DNA of 38,941 nucleotides. Origin: JAJRZX01 sp964407495. Lineage in GTDB: Bacteria > Desulfobacterota > GWC2-55-46 > JADFVP01. Shown in pieces: positions 17,583 to 25,499 of this stretch (position 1 is its first letter; every line of letters begins with the position of its first letter). The notes beneath the pieces are model-generated. The model saw only the letters and a list, made by a program, of their open reading frames with translations. It was not told the origin of the DNA and searched no databases. The stretch covers positions 1 through 38,941 of the forward strand of contig CAYOVP010000014.1 in NCBI GenBank assembly GCA_964407495.1, in the 5' to 3' direction. The position numbers and the translations under genes were made by a program.

Positions 17583-17751
17583 TATTTTTATGATGATTAC
17601 AGTGAGTTTTTTGATTTCAGAACAACTCTGCAAAAAAACCAGCCATCTCGGCCACATCTCTGCATTCGTCCTTCGCACCCATAGCATGGCCCCTCGCACA
17701 GGGCCAAGCCTCCATTACTATGCAGATACAAATTAACACAAAAATGGCATC

Positions 17752-17784
17752 AAAAAAAGCATAACAGGCACTGGCCCGTTATGC
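17752..17784 (-). terminator. Rho-independent terminator of the outer-membrane barrel gene
   Basis: Arms GCATAAC-x-GGC and GCC-x-GTTATGC (17759-17784, one internal mismatch) followed on the minus strand by seven Ts (17758-17752). It lies 35 bp past the stop codon of the barrel protein gene. Confidence 0.85.
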
Positions 17785-17818
17785 ACGCATTGAGAGGTTC
17801 TGGCCGAACCATCTCTTC

Positions 17819-18592
17819 TCAGAAGTTGGCCGAGAGGGTTATGAAGGGGCCCTTGAGCGTCACACTGCCCACGTCGTCGTCCTTGTCTATGTGGAACTTG
17901 AGGAACCTGTACCCTGCAGAGACATCGACATAGGGTAGAGGATGAAATCCTACATTGGCCTCTGCGTCCAGGACATAGGCCAGGGAGCCAAGGGTCATAC
18001 CAGTTATCTCGGCCCCTACCTTGGCGAGGAGCGGTATGGCCACCTGGGCGCCAACTCCGATGGCAGGTATGGGTATCTGGAGCCTTGTTGATTCGTCCAG
18101 ACCAAAGGCCGCGTCCTTGAGGTTTACCCTGCCGTCAAAGTACTTGACCTCGGCTATTATGCCAAGACGGTTCTTGAGTTTATTTATGAAGTCGTAGCGG
18201 TAACTGAAGCGGTGGTAGTCTATCTGTACGTCTGAGGAGACCTCGGAAGATGCAGGATAGGTGCGGCCTGCAAAGTTGATGTCCTTCGTAATCCTTGCAA
18301 GTCCGCTCCATGAGAGGGGCATGTAGGCATAGCGGAAACTGTGGTGACCGAGTTCAAGGGTAATCCTTCCCTCCACGAAGTTCTCGAGGTCATCGAGGCC
18401 GAGATCATTGACGAGGTCCAGGTTCGTACCTATGACAGTGCCGCTCGATGCCTCTATCGTGGTGTCGAGGTTGGTAAACCAGTACCTTCCCTCCACATCT
18501 ATGACGGCAAGGGCTTGCGTGGTCATGAAAAGCATTGTTATGAAGGCCAGAATGGCCACGATGGTTCTACGCAAGGTTGCCTCCGTTCTCAT
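17819..18592 (-). CDS. Outer-membrane beta-barrel protein, uncharacterised
   Basis: Exported protein of 257 residues from the ATG at 18590-18592. The signal peptide (about 1-29) ends TTQALA|VIDVEG. The mature part shows alternating hydrophobic/polar strands and aromatic residues (HSFRYAYMPLSW, DYHRFSYRYDF, VDVSAGYRFLKFHI) and ends in ...TLSANF. A C-terminal Phe is the classic signal for BAM-mediated outer-membrane insertion. Eight to ten strands would fit. The frame is open to a TTG at 18670, but a TATAAT box at 18653-18648 lies downstream of that TTG, so the start must be further in: ATG 18634, 18622 or, best for the signal peptide, 18592. It has its own strong terminator. Function unknown. 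Confidence 0.8.
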   Translation of the reverse strand: MRTEATLRRTIVAILAFITMLFMTTQALAVIDVEGRYWFTNLDTTIEASSGTVIGTNLDLVNDLGLDDLENFVEGRITLELGHHSFRYAYMPLSWSGLARITKDINFAGRTYPASSEVSSDVQIDYHRFSYRYDFINKLKNRLGIIAEVKYFDGRVNLKDAAFGLDESTRLQIPIPAIGVGAQVAIPLLAKVGAEITGMTLGSLAYVLDAEANVGFHPLPYVDVSAGYRFLKFHIDKDDDVGSVTLKGPFITLSANF

Positions 18593-18621
18593 CTCCGTTC
18601 TTTCGTAAAAAGCCTTGGTCA

Positions 18622-18633
18622 TGACATATGTCA
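18622..18633. promoter_or_regulatory. Palindrome TGACATATGTCA at the barrel gene leader, possible operator
   Basis: Perfect 12-bp palindrome starting about 15 bp downstream of the TATAAT box, so it would lie in the transcribed leader. A repressor bound here would block initiation. No regulator is identified. Confidence 0.35.
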
Positions 18634-18647
18634 TATCCCTTAGCCTG

Positions 18648-18689
18648 ATTATACTCAAAAGGCGCTCCAAGCGGTGTGACCACGGTCAC
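18648..18689 (-). promoter_or_regulatory. Promoter of the barrel gene with overlapping inverted repeat
   Basis: A perfect TATAAT (minus strand, 18653-18648). No good -35 hexamer is found at 16-18 bp, but the region is overlapped by GTGACC-AC-GGTCAC (18676-18689), an inverted repeat placed around -28 to -41. A weak -35 plus a palindrome at that place suggests an activator-dependent promoter. Inference from position only. Confidence 0.45.
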
Positions 18690-19015
18690 CCGTAGGGAGG
18701 GAGAAGGGGTTTGGAAGATAAAAACACTTTTTAATTCAGTATGTTACATAGGATTGGGGTGTAGAGATCGAGGGCGCTTCACAGGGCATTGATCTGAGAT
18801 GAAGGGAGGTTGAACCAAGGCATGGAGACGCCCCTCTTAAGGGCGCTTGTCATAGAGAGTGCGCATGCAAGCGTAGTGTAATTCCATGGATGCAGATGGG
18901 GCCGGCAGTAAGAGGACCTTGCCCCCAGCCTCTACTGGTGGAGGCGGAAGAGGCCGGCGTGGGAATGGAGACATGCCCTGGGGCAGGTTCGCGCCCCGTA
19001 GGCAAAAAGGACAGG
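18690..19015. other. Intergenic region upstream of the barrel gene
   Basis: About 325 bp between the TPR-SLH lipoprotein stop and the barrel gene promoter. I see no convincing gene. It contains a short inverted repeat CGCCC-N7-GGGCG near 18831-18847 and CGCTTG/CAAGCG arms at about 18844-18873, neither followed by a T-tract. Confidence 0.4.
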
Positions 19016-20230
19016 TCAGCGCATGCTCAGCATGTCCTTTACGTCCATGACTGCACTGAAGACGTCCGGGCCGTCAATCTCGTCATAGGGCCTGAAGTTG
19101 CCGTCAGGCCCGGCCTTCATGAGATCAGCCCCGGTGACGTCCATAACGGCACTATACCAGGGGACACCAGGGGGTACGTCACTGTATGGTTTTCTCGATG
19201 GGCCCTTATCCTTCCGAGGGGCACCGATGAGAGAGAGCCTCTTCAGAAGATCATCCATGATGACGGCAAAGTCCTTTCTTGTAACGACTTTTTTGGGCTT
19301 GAAGATATACCGCGAGGATAGGGGGGAGTAGGAGGGCTCCAGTCCCTTTATGCGAAGGGCCACCACAGTGAGTATGCTCCTCCTGAACCTGCTCCTGAAG
19401 ACATCCGATGGCACGGGCGCCATTTCCTTTCCTGCGGCCATCTGAACCTCTTTCATCGCAAGGAGTTGGTCCACGCGGAGTTCTTCGACGAGTATGGCCG
19501 CTACGTCCTCGCGAGTAAGCGACCTGTGAAAGGCCAGGACAACTATCTCTGGCCTCGACTCGGCCCTGTCTATGTGCCGGAGGATGAGGGCGCTCCTACG
19601 GTAGGCCCTATCGGCCAGGCGGCCCCACTTTCCATAAGGGTCTGCCATGGCTATGGTCTTGTATTCCGCCATGGCCCCCTCTATGCGACCGGCCTCGAAG
19701 TAGGCCTTTCCCATGTAGTAACTGGCAGAATCACTGGAGCGGTAATATGGGAGCATGGAAGGGTCCACCCTCGTCTTCATTGCCAGGCGGTACTCTCTCT
19801 CCACATTGCCGAGCCAGTCCGGCGTCTTGTATGTGGTGTATACGCGCATGGCCGAGACATGGTGCCTGAACTCGTCTTCCCTGGTCCTGGAGAATTTTTC
19901 TTCCAACTGGAGCGAATGAAGAGCCGCCATCATGGTCTGTCCGTCAGGGTGTATCTCTGCGGCGGCCATCTGTGCATAGGCAACGGCCAGGCCGCCGTAG
20001 GAGGAAGAATGCTTCCTGTTGCACGAGAGTATGTCCTTGAAGGCGCCAGCCGCAAGGGCGGGTTTTCTTTCCTCCAGGTAGTTCATTGCAAGGAGGTAAC
20101 TCTCGTCAGTCCTCTCGACAGGAAGGGTGCATTTTCTCGACGAGATCCCTGCACACCCCGAGACCAGGACCAAGAATACAACCAGGAAAGCCCCCCTGGC
20201 AAACCCTCTGCCAAGAGTCATCTTCTTCAA
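19016..20230 (-). CDS. Lipoprotein with TPR-like region and C-terminal SLH domains
   Basis: A 404-residue protein. The signal peptide ends in lipobox LVSGC (lipidated Cys26). Residues ~45-220 form helical, TPR-like repeats (SYLLAMNYLEERKPALAAGAFKDIL, YYMGKAYFEAGRIEGAMAEYK). The C-terminal part has S-layer homology modules: LTREDVAAILVEEL (238-251), then VVTRKDFAVIMDDLL with YSDVPPGVPWYSAV and GPDGNFRPYDEI (315-385). SLH modules bind wall polymers, suggesting the lipoprotein links an outer or inner leaflet to peptidoglycan. The start overlaps the CsgG-like gene stop in an ATGA, so the two are translationally coupled. The pairing suggests a shared envelope complex; function unknown. Confidence 0.88.
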   Translation of the reverse strand: MKKMTLGRGFARGAFLVVFLVLVSGCAGISSRKCTLPVERTDESYLLAMNYLEERKPALAAGAFKDILSCNRKHSSSYGGLAVAYAQMAAAEIHPDGQTMMAALHSLQLEEKFSRTREDEFRHHVSAMRVYTTYKTPDWLGNVEREYRLAMKTRVDPSMLPYYRSSDSASYYMGKAYFEAGRIEGAMAEYKTIAMADPYGKWGRLADRAYRRSALILRHIDRAESRPEIVVLAFHRSLTREDVAAILVEELRVDQLLAMKEVQMAAGKEMAPVPSDVFRSRFRRSILTVVALRIKGLEPSYSPLSSRYIFKPKKVVTRKDFAVIMDDLLKRLSLIGAPRKDKGPSRKPYSDVPPGVPWYSAVMDVTGADLMKAGPDGNFRPYDEIDGPDVFSAVMDVKDMLSMR

Positions 20231-21207
20231 CCAGCCCCTCCCATATCCGCCCTCACAACATCTCCGGCCCTGAACCCTCTGCCGCTCTTCACTACGGCGC
20301 GTGAGATGCGCTCGTCCTGGTGCGAGGCAAGCACCACCTCTCCTATCTTCTTCTCCGCCCTGCCGATGACCCTGCCTGTATCCGGGTCTACGAGTTTCTT
20401 CCCGTGCCTGTACACCGAGAGTACCGTACCAGTAGAGAGCCTGCTCTTTGTGCCGGCCCTTATGTAGAGGGTATTACCCTCGACATCGAGTACGCGTCCC
20501 CGGTAGGGCAGTCTGTTGAGCGTTGCAACCATCTTGCGCATGGCCCTTGTAAGGGCGTCGCGAAGGGCGCCGTCGCGAAGGCTCATGTCAAAGGTGGACT
20601 TTGAGCCAAGCCCCAGGAACCCACCCGTCTTTTTGCTGTACTCACCCATGCCAGAGTCGGCAACAAGGCTCCTGCCTGTCTCCACGTCCACGAGGGCATA
20701 GTCCACCTGCACCCTGGACTTGACGGTCTTGGACTGTGCAAGGAGGACGTTCGTACTCTCCTCAACAGCGGAGTATGACGTCACGGCCCCGGAGATACGG
20801 AAATCCACGGAGTCATAGCCTGCCCGCACGTCCTTCTTGCCGCTCTTGAGGACCCCCCTGTCCTGGAGTCTGGCGAGGCGTTTCTGCTCGCGAAGGTCGT
20901 CCTCAGTCAAGACAATGGGCTCGAGCCCGGCCTTCTTCACCAGTGTACGAAGTATCTCCGTGGCCGCATTGGCGACACCAAGGGCCTTGCCCGGTGTCTT
21001 GTCCCTGAAGGCTATAATGGCCAAAGTGTACTCCGGCCCCCGGTAATCGAAACCCTCCTCTTCCAGTTTCTTTGTCTCACCCGTAAGGCTCGTGTCTTCC
21101 TTTACTGTCCCCTTTATGGTGGGCCCGCACCCTGCGGCAAGAAAAAAAACCAGGACAAGGGCCGCCATGAGAGGGAAGCCAGCCCCTTTTAACCGAATTC
21201 TTATCAT
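20227..21207 (-). CDS. CsgG-family lipoprotein with FlgT-like C-terminal domain
   Basis: A 326-residue lipoprotein, lipobox LAAGC (Cys27). The middle (~58-230) matches the CsgG fold: YTLAIIAFRDKTPG, then VDFRISGAVTSYS and VDYALVDVETGRSL. CsgG forms the curli secretion pore, but many relatives are non-pore periplasmic proteins. The C-terminal ~90 residues (NRLPYRGRVLDVEGNTLYIR ... VDPDTGRVIGRAEKKIGEVVL) resemble the FlgT C-terminal domain. It has a good ribosome site (AAGGAG, 8 nt) and overlaps the next gene by 4 bp. The DUF799 lipoprotein gene lies 220 bp upstream. No curli subunits (CsgA/B) are nearby, so a curli role is unlikely. Confidence 0.88.
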   Translation of the reverse strand: MIRIRLKGAGFPLMAALVLVFFLAAGCGPTIKGTVKEDTSLTGETKKLEEEGFDYRGPEYTLAIIAFRDKTPGKALGVANAATEILRTLVKKAGLEPIVLTEDDLREQKRLARLQDRGVLKSGKKDVRAGYDSVDFRISGAVTSYSAVEESTNVLLAQSKTVKSRVQVDYALVDVETGRSLVADSGMGEYSKKTGGFLGLGSKSTFDMSLRDGALRDALTRAMRKMVATLNRLPYRGRVLDVEGNTLYIRAGTKSRLSTGTVLSVYRHGKKLVDPDTGRVIGRAEKKIGEVVLASHQDERISRAVVKSGRGFRAGDVVRADMGGAG

Positions 21208-21347
21208 GGATGAGTCTCCTTCTTTGGTTCAGAGAAAGTCTGGCCAACGATGCCCCTGTACTCGTCTACGGGGCGCCACGACTCAAAAAGAGTACAACAC
21301 TGCAAGACCGGGAGTTGTTTACCCTGATACCGGCTCCAACCCCACCC

Positions 21348-21366
21348 AAAAAAGCCATCCAATGGC
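21348..21366 (-). terminator. Possible terminator of the DUF799 lipoprotein gene
   Basis: Five-bp stem GCCAT/ATGGC with a 3-nt loop (21354-21366), followed on the minus strand by six Ts (21353-21348). The stem is short, so it may only attenuate transcription into the CsgG-like gene. Confidence 0.4.
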
Positions 21367-21427
21367 ACTTCTCCCCTCCACCTCCCCCAAGGGCGCGCCA
21401 TCCCTGCACTCAGAGCAGGGCCTGGGC

Positions 21428-22201
21428 TCAGCCGCTCGCAGGCTGGAGGTCGCCAGGGCCAGCGGGAAGCCCCCTCAAGACCCTTCGCAAGAGGGCGTTC
21501 ACCTCGAATCTGAGATGAGAGCGAAATAGGCTCGTAAGGACCTCCTCTCCCAATGACAGTACGGCGGCCTCTTCGAGTTTCTTGAGATATATCACCCTGA
21601 TTATGTACCAATCCCTTATGCCCGGGATATCCTTCAGCCCCTTTATCACCGAGGGGACCTCACTGCCGGCGCCTATCTCCTTGAGCAGTGTGATGGCAAC
21701 ACCTGACCTGCCGGCTACATAAAAGGACTTGACGCCTCCGCCCCTGGACCAGATGACGCGTCCCGTGGAGCCTTCTACCAGTTTGAAACCAGCGCGGACT
21801 TCCTTTACATTATATACCCCTGTGGTGATATCGTCAAAATTTATGAGGTATATGTACATGACGGCGTCCACGCCAAGGGCCCCTGCCACGGTCACTGGGT
21901 CCGTGTACTCCAGTTGACCGCCTATAGTGATATTGAGCCTCTCCCGAAGGGCTCGGTCCGTCTCTTCAAGGGGCATGAGAGTATAGTGTCTGTAGGCCAG
22001 TTCCTTCCAGGTCTGCCTTCGTATTATCTCTGCGCCGCCCACGTCGTTGGTGGCGTTGTATACCGGCAGGACCGCCACGGTACGCACCGGCGAGAGGGGA
22101 TTTGGCGCAATGTAATAGGGCCCGTGTGTAGAGCCACATCCAGAAAGCAGGAGGATCAGGACCAATACGAGGGGTAAGGACCTGGCCTGAGAGTGAGTCA
22201 T
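21428..22201 (-). CDS. DUF799 (GNA1162-like) lipoprotein
   Basis: A 257-residue lipoprotein from ATG 22201 (GGAAG 8 nt upstream); an ATG at 22234 is in frame but would place 11 charged residues before the signal. The lipobox is LLSGC. The sequence VRTVAVLPVYNATNDVGGAEIIRRQ and the later DAVMYIYLINFDD and VEGSTGRVIWSRG regions fit the DUF799/GNA1162 family. In Neisseria the family gene lies with a CsgG-like and a DUF4810 lipoprotein gene; here a CsgG-like gene follows, then the TPR-SLH lipoprotein. The neighbourhood therefore resembles that trio. The molecular role of the family is unknown. Confidence 0.85.
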   Translation of the reverse strand: MTHSQARSLPLVLVLILLLSGCGSTHGPYYIAPNPLSPVRTVAVLPVYNATNDVGGAEIIRRQTWKELAYRHYTLMPLEETDRALRERLNITIGGQLEYTDPVTVAGALGVDAVMYIYLINFDDITTGVYNVKEVRAGFKLVEGSTGRVIWSRGGGVKSFYVAGRSGVAITLLKEIGAGSEVPSVIKGLKDIPGIRDWYIIRVIYLKKLEEAAVLSLGEEVLTSLFRSHLRFEVNALLRRVLRGLPAGPGDLQPASG

Positions 22202-22350
22202 CGTCGAGTCTTCCCCTTCTTGCGACCCGGCCATATCATTCTCGTAGCGCCAGAGCGTTCTCGCGTTGCCAGGTCAGAGATTCCATCTGAGCCGTGAGTT
22301 CTGGCCCATTAGAAGAGAAACCCGCACCTGTAGACAGGGTCATCTTCTTT

Positions 22351-22382
22351 TTCTAATCATATCACCTTCTAATCATATCACC
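22351..22382. repeat. 16-bp tandem duplication
   Basis: TTCTAATCATATCACC is repeated exactly twice, head to tail, in the divergent spacer in front of ftsH. Either a recent slippage event or paired binding sites; the first is simpler. Confidence 0.8.
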
Positions 22383-22441
22383 ACGCGGCAAGAAAAAACA
22401 ATTCTCCTCAAGAGGGTTGACCAAGAAAGGAGGCCTCTGTC

Positions 22442-22507
22442 ATGAGGCCCCTAAAGAAAGTCCTGCGTTACCAAGGCCTGAAGGTGGAGCGGGGAAAAGT
22501 CCTTTGA
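22442..22507 (+). CDS. Possible 21-residue small ORF upstream of ftsH
   Basis: ATG at 22442 preceded by AAAGGAGG (22426-22433) with an ideal 8-nt spacing, a better ribosome site than the one in front of ftsH. The product would be a basic 21-residue peptide (starts MRPLKKVLRYQ), ending at a TGA inside the ftsH -35 box. A 6-bp hairpin GGCCTC-N6-GAGGCC (22432-22449) overlaps the last two bases of the ribosome site and holds the AUG mostly in its loop. It would need a promoter upstream of 22420, which I cannot identify. It may be chance. Confidence 0.25.
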   Translation: MRPLKKVLRYQGLKVERGKVL

Positions 22508-22532
22508 CATCCAAGGGCACAGGCACTATATT
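22504..22532 (+). promoter_or_regulatory. Sigma-70 promoter of ftsH
   Basis: TTGACA at 22504-22509, 17-bp spacer, TATATT at 22527-22532. Perfect -35 and near-perfect -10. Predicted start near 22539 gives a leader of about 60 nt with no clear Shine-Dalgarno before the ftsH ATG. Confidence 0.75.
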
Positions 22533-22600
22533 AAAAATGCTGGCACTCTGCGGTCTTCCAAGAGGGCAGACTCCCCTGAGACAACATATAACATACCACT

Positions 22601-24553
22601 ATGGCAGAAAAAAAAGACGGCAGGACAAGGAAGGCCGAGAGCAGAAAGAGGCCGGCGCTCCAGGGACCCCAATGGGGTTTTATCATCCCTTTCATCGCCA
22701 TAGCCATTCTCTTCTATATCTGGGGCAACATCTCCACCAACGTGGCCCCGCGCCAGCAGATATCCTATACAGCATTTCTCGACCTCGTGGAGCAATCAAA
22801 GGTAAAGTCCGTGACAATACGCGGCCTTACCGTAAAAGGCGAACTCTATGCCGAGGCAGAGAAAGGGGTTGAGGAGACGAAGAAGGCCGCCCCAAGGGTC
22901 ACGGGCTTCGAGACCAACCTCCCAACCTTCCAGGGCGATGACCTCATGGCCCTTCTCAGGGAGAAACACGTCATCATAAACGTGGAGTCTGGCGAGAGTT
23001 CTCTGTTCTGGCAGTTCGTCTTCGCCGTCCTTCCCTGGGTCCTCATCATAGGTTTCTGGGTTCTCATAATGAACAGGTCATCGCGCATCCAGGGCGGCCC
23101 TGGCGGGCTCTTTGCCTTTGGTTCGAGCAAGGCCAAGCGCTACGACACGGGTAAGCCCGGTATTACCTTCGATGACGTTGCGGGTCTTGAGAACGTCAAG
23201 GCCGACCTTCGCGAGACCATAGAATTTCTCAAGGACCCGGCGAGGTTCAAGGCCATAGGGGCAAAGGTGCCACGGGGCATACTCCTCGTGGGCCCTCCTG
23301 GCACCGGAAAGACGCTCCTTGCCAAGGCCACGGCAGGTGAAGCAGGGGTGCCCTTTTTCAGTATCAGCGCCTCGGAGTTCATAGAGATGTTCGTGGGAGT
23401 GGGAGCGGCACGCGTTCGCGACCTTTTCAAGAAGGCAAAGGAGAGCCAGCCCAGTATAATCTTCATAGACGAACTCGACGCCGTGGGCCGCACACGGGGT
23501 ACAGGGCTCGGCGGGGGACACGACGAGCGCGAGCAGACCCTCAACCAACTCCTCAGCGAGATGGACGGCTTCGAGGGCCACGAAGAGGTCATCGTAATGG
23601 CCGCCACCAACAGGCCCGATGTGCTCGACGCGGCGCTCCTGCGGCCAGGAAGGTTTGACCGCCACATACTCATAGACAAACCTGGAGTAAAGGAGAGAGA
23701 GGCCATACTCAAGATACACGCCCGTGGAAAGAGGCTCGGCAAGGACGTGGACCTCTCTAAGACAGCACGCGCCACCCCTGGCATGACCGGCGCGGACCTC
23801 GAGAACATAGTCAACGAGGCCGCCCTGCACGCGGCGCGCCACAGGAAGACGGAGATAAGGGCAGAGGACTTCGAAGAGGCCATAGACAAGGTTCTCATGG
23901 GCGCAAAACGCGAAGAAAAGATTACCGAACTCGAACGAAGGATTACGGCCTACCACGAGTCCGGCCATACCATAGTGGCCTCGAGCCTCCCAGATACCGA
24001 TCCCATTCACAAGGTTACCATCGTGCCCAGGGGGCTCGCCATGGGGGTTACGCAACTCGTGCCCAGGGAAGACAGGCACTTTTACCCCAAGAAGTACCTC
24101 GTGAGCAGGCTCACAGTGGCCCTCGGAGGCAGGGTCGCAGAGAAGATAATCTTTGATGACACCTCAACAGGGGCGCAGAACGACCTCAAGGAGGCAACGT
24201 CCCTGGCCGAGAAAATGGTGGCACAGTGGGGCATGAGCGATAAAGTGGGCCCAGTGAACCTTGGCCGTGGTGAAGAGCACCCATTCTTGGGGATGGAACT
24301 GGCCCAGCCCAAGAGATACAGCGAGGACATGGCCTGGCTCATGGACCAGGAGATAAGAAGGCTGATAGTAGAGGCCGAGGAGCGGGCAAGGAAGATACTG
24401 GAATCAAAGAGAAGGGCCCTCGACAAAATGGCCGCAGCGCTCCTCGATAAAGAGGTCCTCGAAAAGGACGAAATAGAGAGGATCATAGCGCAGAGCCAGG
24501 ACGAAGAGATACTGGAAGAGAATAAAGGGCCATCGAGAGACAAGGACGCCTGA
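22601..24553 (+). CDS. ftsH: ATP-dependent zinc metalloprotease FtsH
   Basis: Membrane-anchored AAA+ protease that degrades misfolded membrane proteins and regulators. A 650-residue protein. Two membrane helices (about 26-42 and 137-157) flank a periplasmic domain of about 95 residues. AAA+ motifs: Walker A GPPGTGKT (231-238), Walker B IIFIDELDAV (286-295), and the SRH region with NRPDVLDAALLRPGRFD. The protease site is HESGH (H452, E453, H456), with D528 as likely third zinc ligand. The pore loop reads FVGVG (F264). An N-terminal basic extension of about 22 residues precedes the first helix. All key residues are intact. No obvious ribosome site. tilS and hpt, common neighbours elsewhere, are absent. 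Confidence 0.97.
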   Translation: MAEKKDGRTRKAESRKRPALQGPQWGFIIPFIAIAILFYIWGNISTNVAPRQQISYTAFLDLVEQSKVKSVTIRGLTVKGELYAEAEKGVEETKKAAPRVTGFETNLPTFQGDDLMALLREKHVIINVESGESSLFWQFVFAVLPWVLIIGFWVLIMNRSSRIQGGPGGLFAFGSSKAKRYDTGKPGITFDDVAGLENVKADLRETIEFLKDPARFKAIGAKVPRGILLVGPPGTGKTLLAKATAGEAGVPFFSISASEFIEMFVGVGAARVRDLFKKAKESQPSIIFIDELDAVGRTRGTGLGGGHDEREQTLNQLLSEMDGFEGHEEVIVMAATNRPDVLDAALLRPGRFDRHILIDKPGVKEREAILKIHARGKRLGKDVDLSKTARATPGMTGADLENIVNEAALHAARHRKTEIRAEDFEEAIDKVLMGAKREEKITELERRITAYHESGHTIVASSLPDTDPIHKVTIVPRGLAMGVTQLVPREDRHFYPKKYLVSRLTVALGGRVAEKIIFDDTSTGAQNDLKEATSLAEKMVAQWGMSDKVGPVNLGRGEEHPFLGMELAQPKRYSEDMAWLMDQEIRRLIVEAEERARKILESKRRALDKMAAALLDKEVLEKDEIERIIAQSQDEEILEENKGPSRDKDA

Positions 24554-24731
24554 GGAATCCTCGAAAGCATTCACCCTGGGTGGAAAGCCAGGGCGGTGCG
24601 GCCAAGACCACGCCAAGACTGCCAGAGATTCGAGGCACTCCCCCCCCTCTGCCATCCACACCCTTGAGACCTGCCAGAAGGAATGACCACAGGCGGCCAC
24701 ACTTCCCTCCCGCGAGAGTAGAGGGATAGTT

Positions 24732-24947
24732 CTATCCGCGGATTCGCTTTACCACAAAGGGCACTGCCATAAAAAGTACCCCAAGAAGAAATATGAGGAG
24801 AGTCTCTCTTACGAACCAGGTAAAACCGCCAAGAAGAATGCCACAGAGAAGTGGTATGGCCTTTTTCTGCCTTGTGCCGTAGGTAATATATCCAAGCCCT
24901 ATGGCTCCGAAGATGAACCCCCAGAAAATAGCGTTCGTACCCGCCAT
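24732..24947 (-). CDS. Small membrane protein, uncharacterised
   Basis: A 71-residue protein from ATG 24945-24947, which has AGGAG 5 nt upstream; the frame is open to 25004 but that would overlap yraN. It has two or three hydrophobic segments (NAIFWGFIFGAIGLGYITYG, AIPLLCGILLGGFTWFV, TLLIFLLGVLFMAVPFVV) and a short basic tail. No catalytic motif is visible. Small proteins beginning NAIFWGFIFG...GLGY are, to my recollection, common in bacteria without known function. It lies 35 bp after yraN, so is probably co-transcribed with it. Confidence 0.75.
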   Translation of the reverse strand: MAGTNAIFWGFIFGAIGLGYITYGTRQKKAIPLLCGILLGGFTWFVRETLLIFLLGVLFMAVPFVVKRIRG

Positions 24948-24981
24948 CTCCACTCCTGATCCCTCCCCTTGCAAGACACGT

Positions 24982-25350
24982 TTACCACGTAGCGTCAAAG
25001 GCATTCCTAAGGAGTTCTATCTGGGCAGAGGGGCCCTCGCCTATGATGCCCACCACATCGAACCTCACTGGGATGTCGTGGAGACGGCGTTCTTCCATGT
25101 ACAGGCCTGCGGCAAGGGTGAGATTCGACTGCTTGCGATGCCCCACTGCCTCTGCCGGGGTGCCGAAGGCGCGGCTCCGCCGCGCCTTCACCTCTACGAA
25201 GACGAGGGTCGCACCATCGCGGGCTATTATGTCCAATTCGCCGTACCTGGTTCGATAGTTCCTCTCCAGTATCCTGTACCCCCTTTTCCTGAGGAACCTC
25301 TCGGCAGAGGCCTCGCCTTCCCTGCCAAGGCGTATCTTCTCTGAACCCAT
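24982..25350 (-). CDS. yraN: YraN/UPF0102 family nuclease-like protein
   Basis: A 122-residue protein of normal family length. It has the restriction-endonuclease-like core: GREGEASAERFLRKRGYRIL, then RYGELDIIARDG and LVFVEVKARR, the E-x(n)-D-x(n)-E-V-K metal site pattern. The family is predicted to be a Holliday-junction-resolvase-type nuclease; its substrate is not settled. The ATG has AAAGGAG 4 nt upstream. It is often next to rnhB, which is absent here. Confidence 0.93.
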   Translation of the reverse strand: MGSEKIRLGREGEASAERFLRKRGYRILERNYRTRYGELDIIARDGATLVFVEVKARRSRAFGTPAEAVGHRKQSNLTLAAGLYMEERRLHDIPVRFDVVGIIGEGPSAQIELLRNAFDATW

Positions 25351-25377
25351 ACATCTCCTTTATGCAGAGGCAGTGCA

Positions 25378-25401
25378 GTGAGCGGCCACAAGGCCGCTCA
25401 C
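25378..25401. terminator. Strong hairpin between wrbA and yraN
   Basis: Perfect 10-bp stem GTGAGCGGCC/GGCCGCTCAC with loop ACAA. It lies about 100 bp after the wrbA stop and 28 bp before yraN. There is no T-tract on either strand, so it may be an RNA-stabilising or attenuating stem rather than a classical terminator. Confidence 0.4.
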
Positions 25402-25499
25402 ACTCCTCCCGTGGGCCGACTTCTCTCGAGAGAAGAGAACCCTGTCAGTACTGGCTGCAGCCATCGACCCCTACTCTTCTGCCCAAGCCCCTTTTCCCC

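Larger units (their letters stand above)
22235..22600. other. Divergent intergenic region between the DUF799 lipoprotein and ftsH
   Basis: About 365 bp. It contains a 16-bp exact tandem duplication (22351-22382), a possible 21-codon ORF with an ideal ribosome site (22442-22507) and the ftsH promoter (22504-22532). I did not find a clear minus-strand promoter for the lipoprotein cluster. Confidence 0.6.

Noticed and set aside
17583..17699. N-terminal extension of the TPR lipoprotein to the GTG at 17699
   Set aside because: It would put about 39 extra residues before a normal lipoprotein signal peptide, which is not expected for an exported protein.
20227..21207. Curli secretion channel CsgG
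   Set aside because: The CsgG fold is present, but no CsgA, CsgB, CsgE or CsgF gene is near, and the C-terminal domain is FlgT-like. I therefore call only the family.
23078..24079. 333-codon minus-strand ORF
   Set aside because: Antisense to the AAA+ and protease domain of FtsH, which is intact.
24574..24593. Terminator behind ftsH
   Set aside because: CCCTGG/CCAGGG arms exist but the stem is only 6 bp and no T-tract follows on the plus strand.
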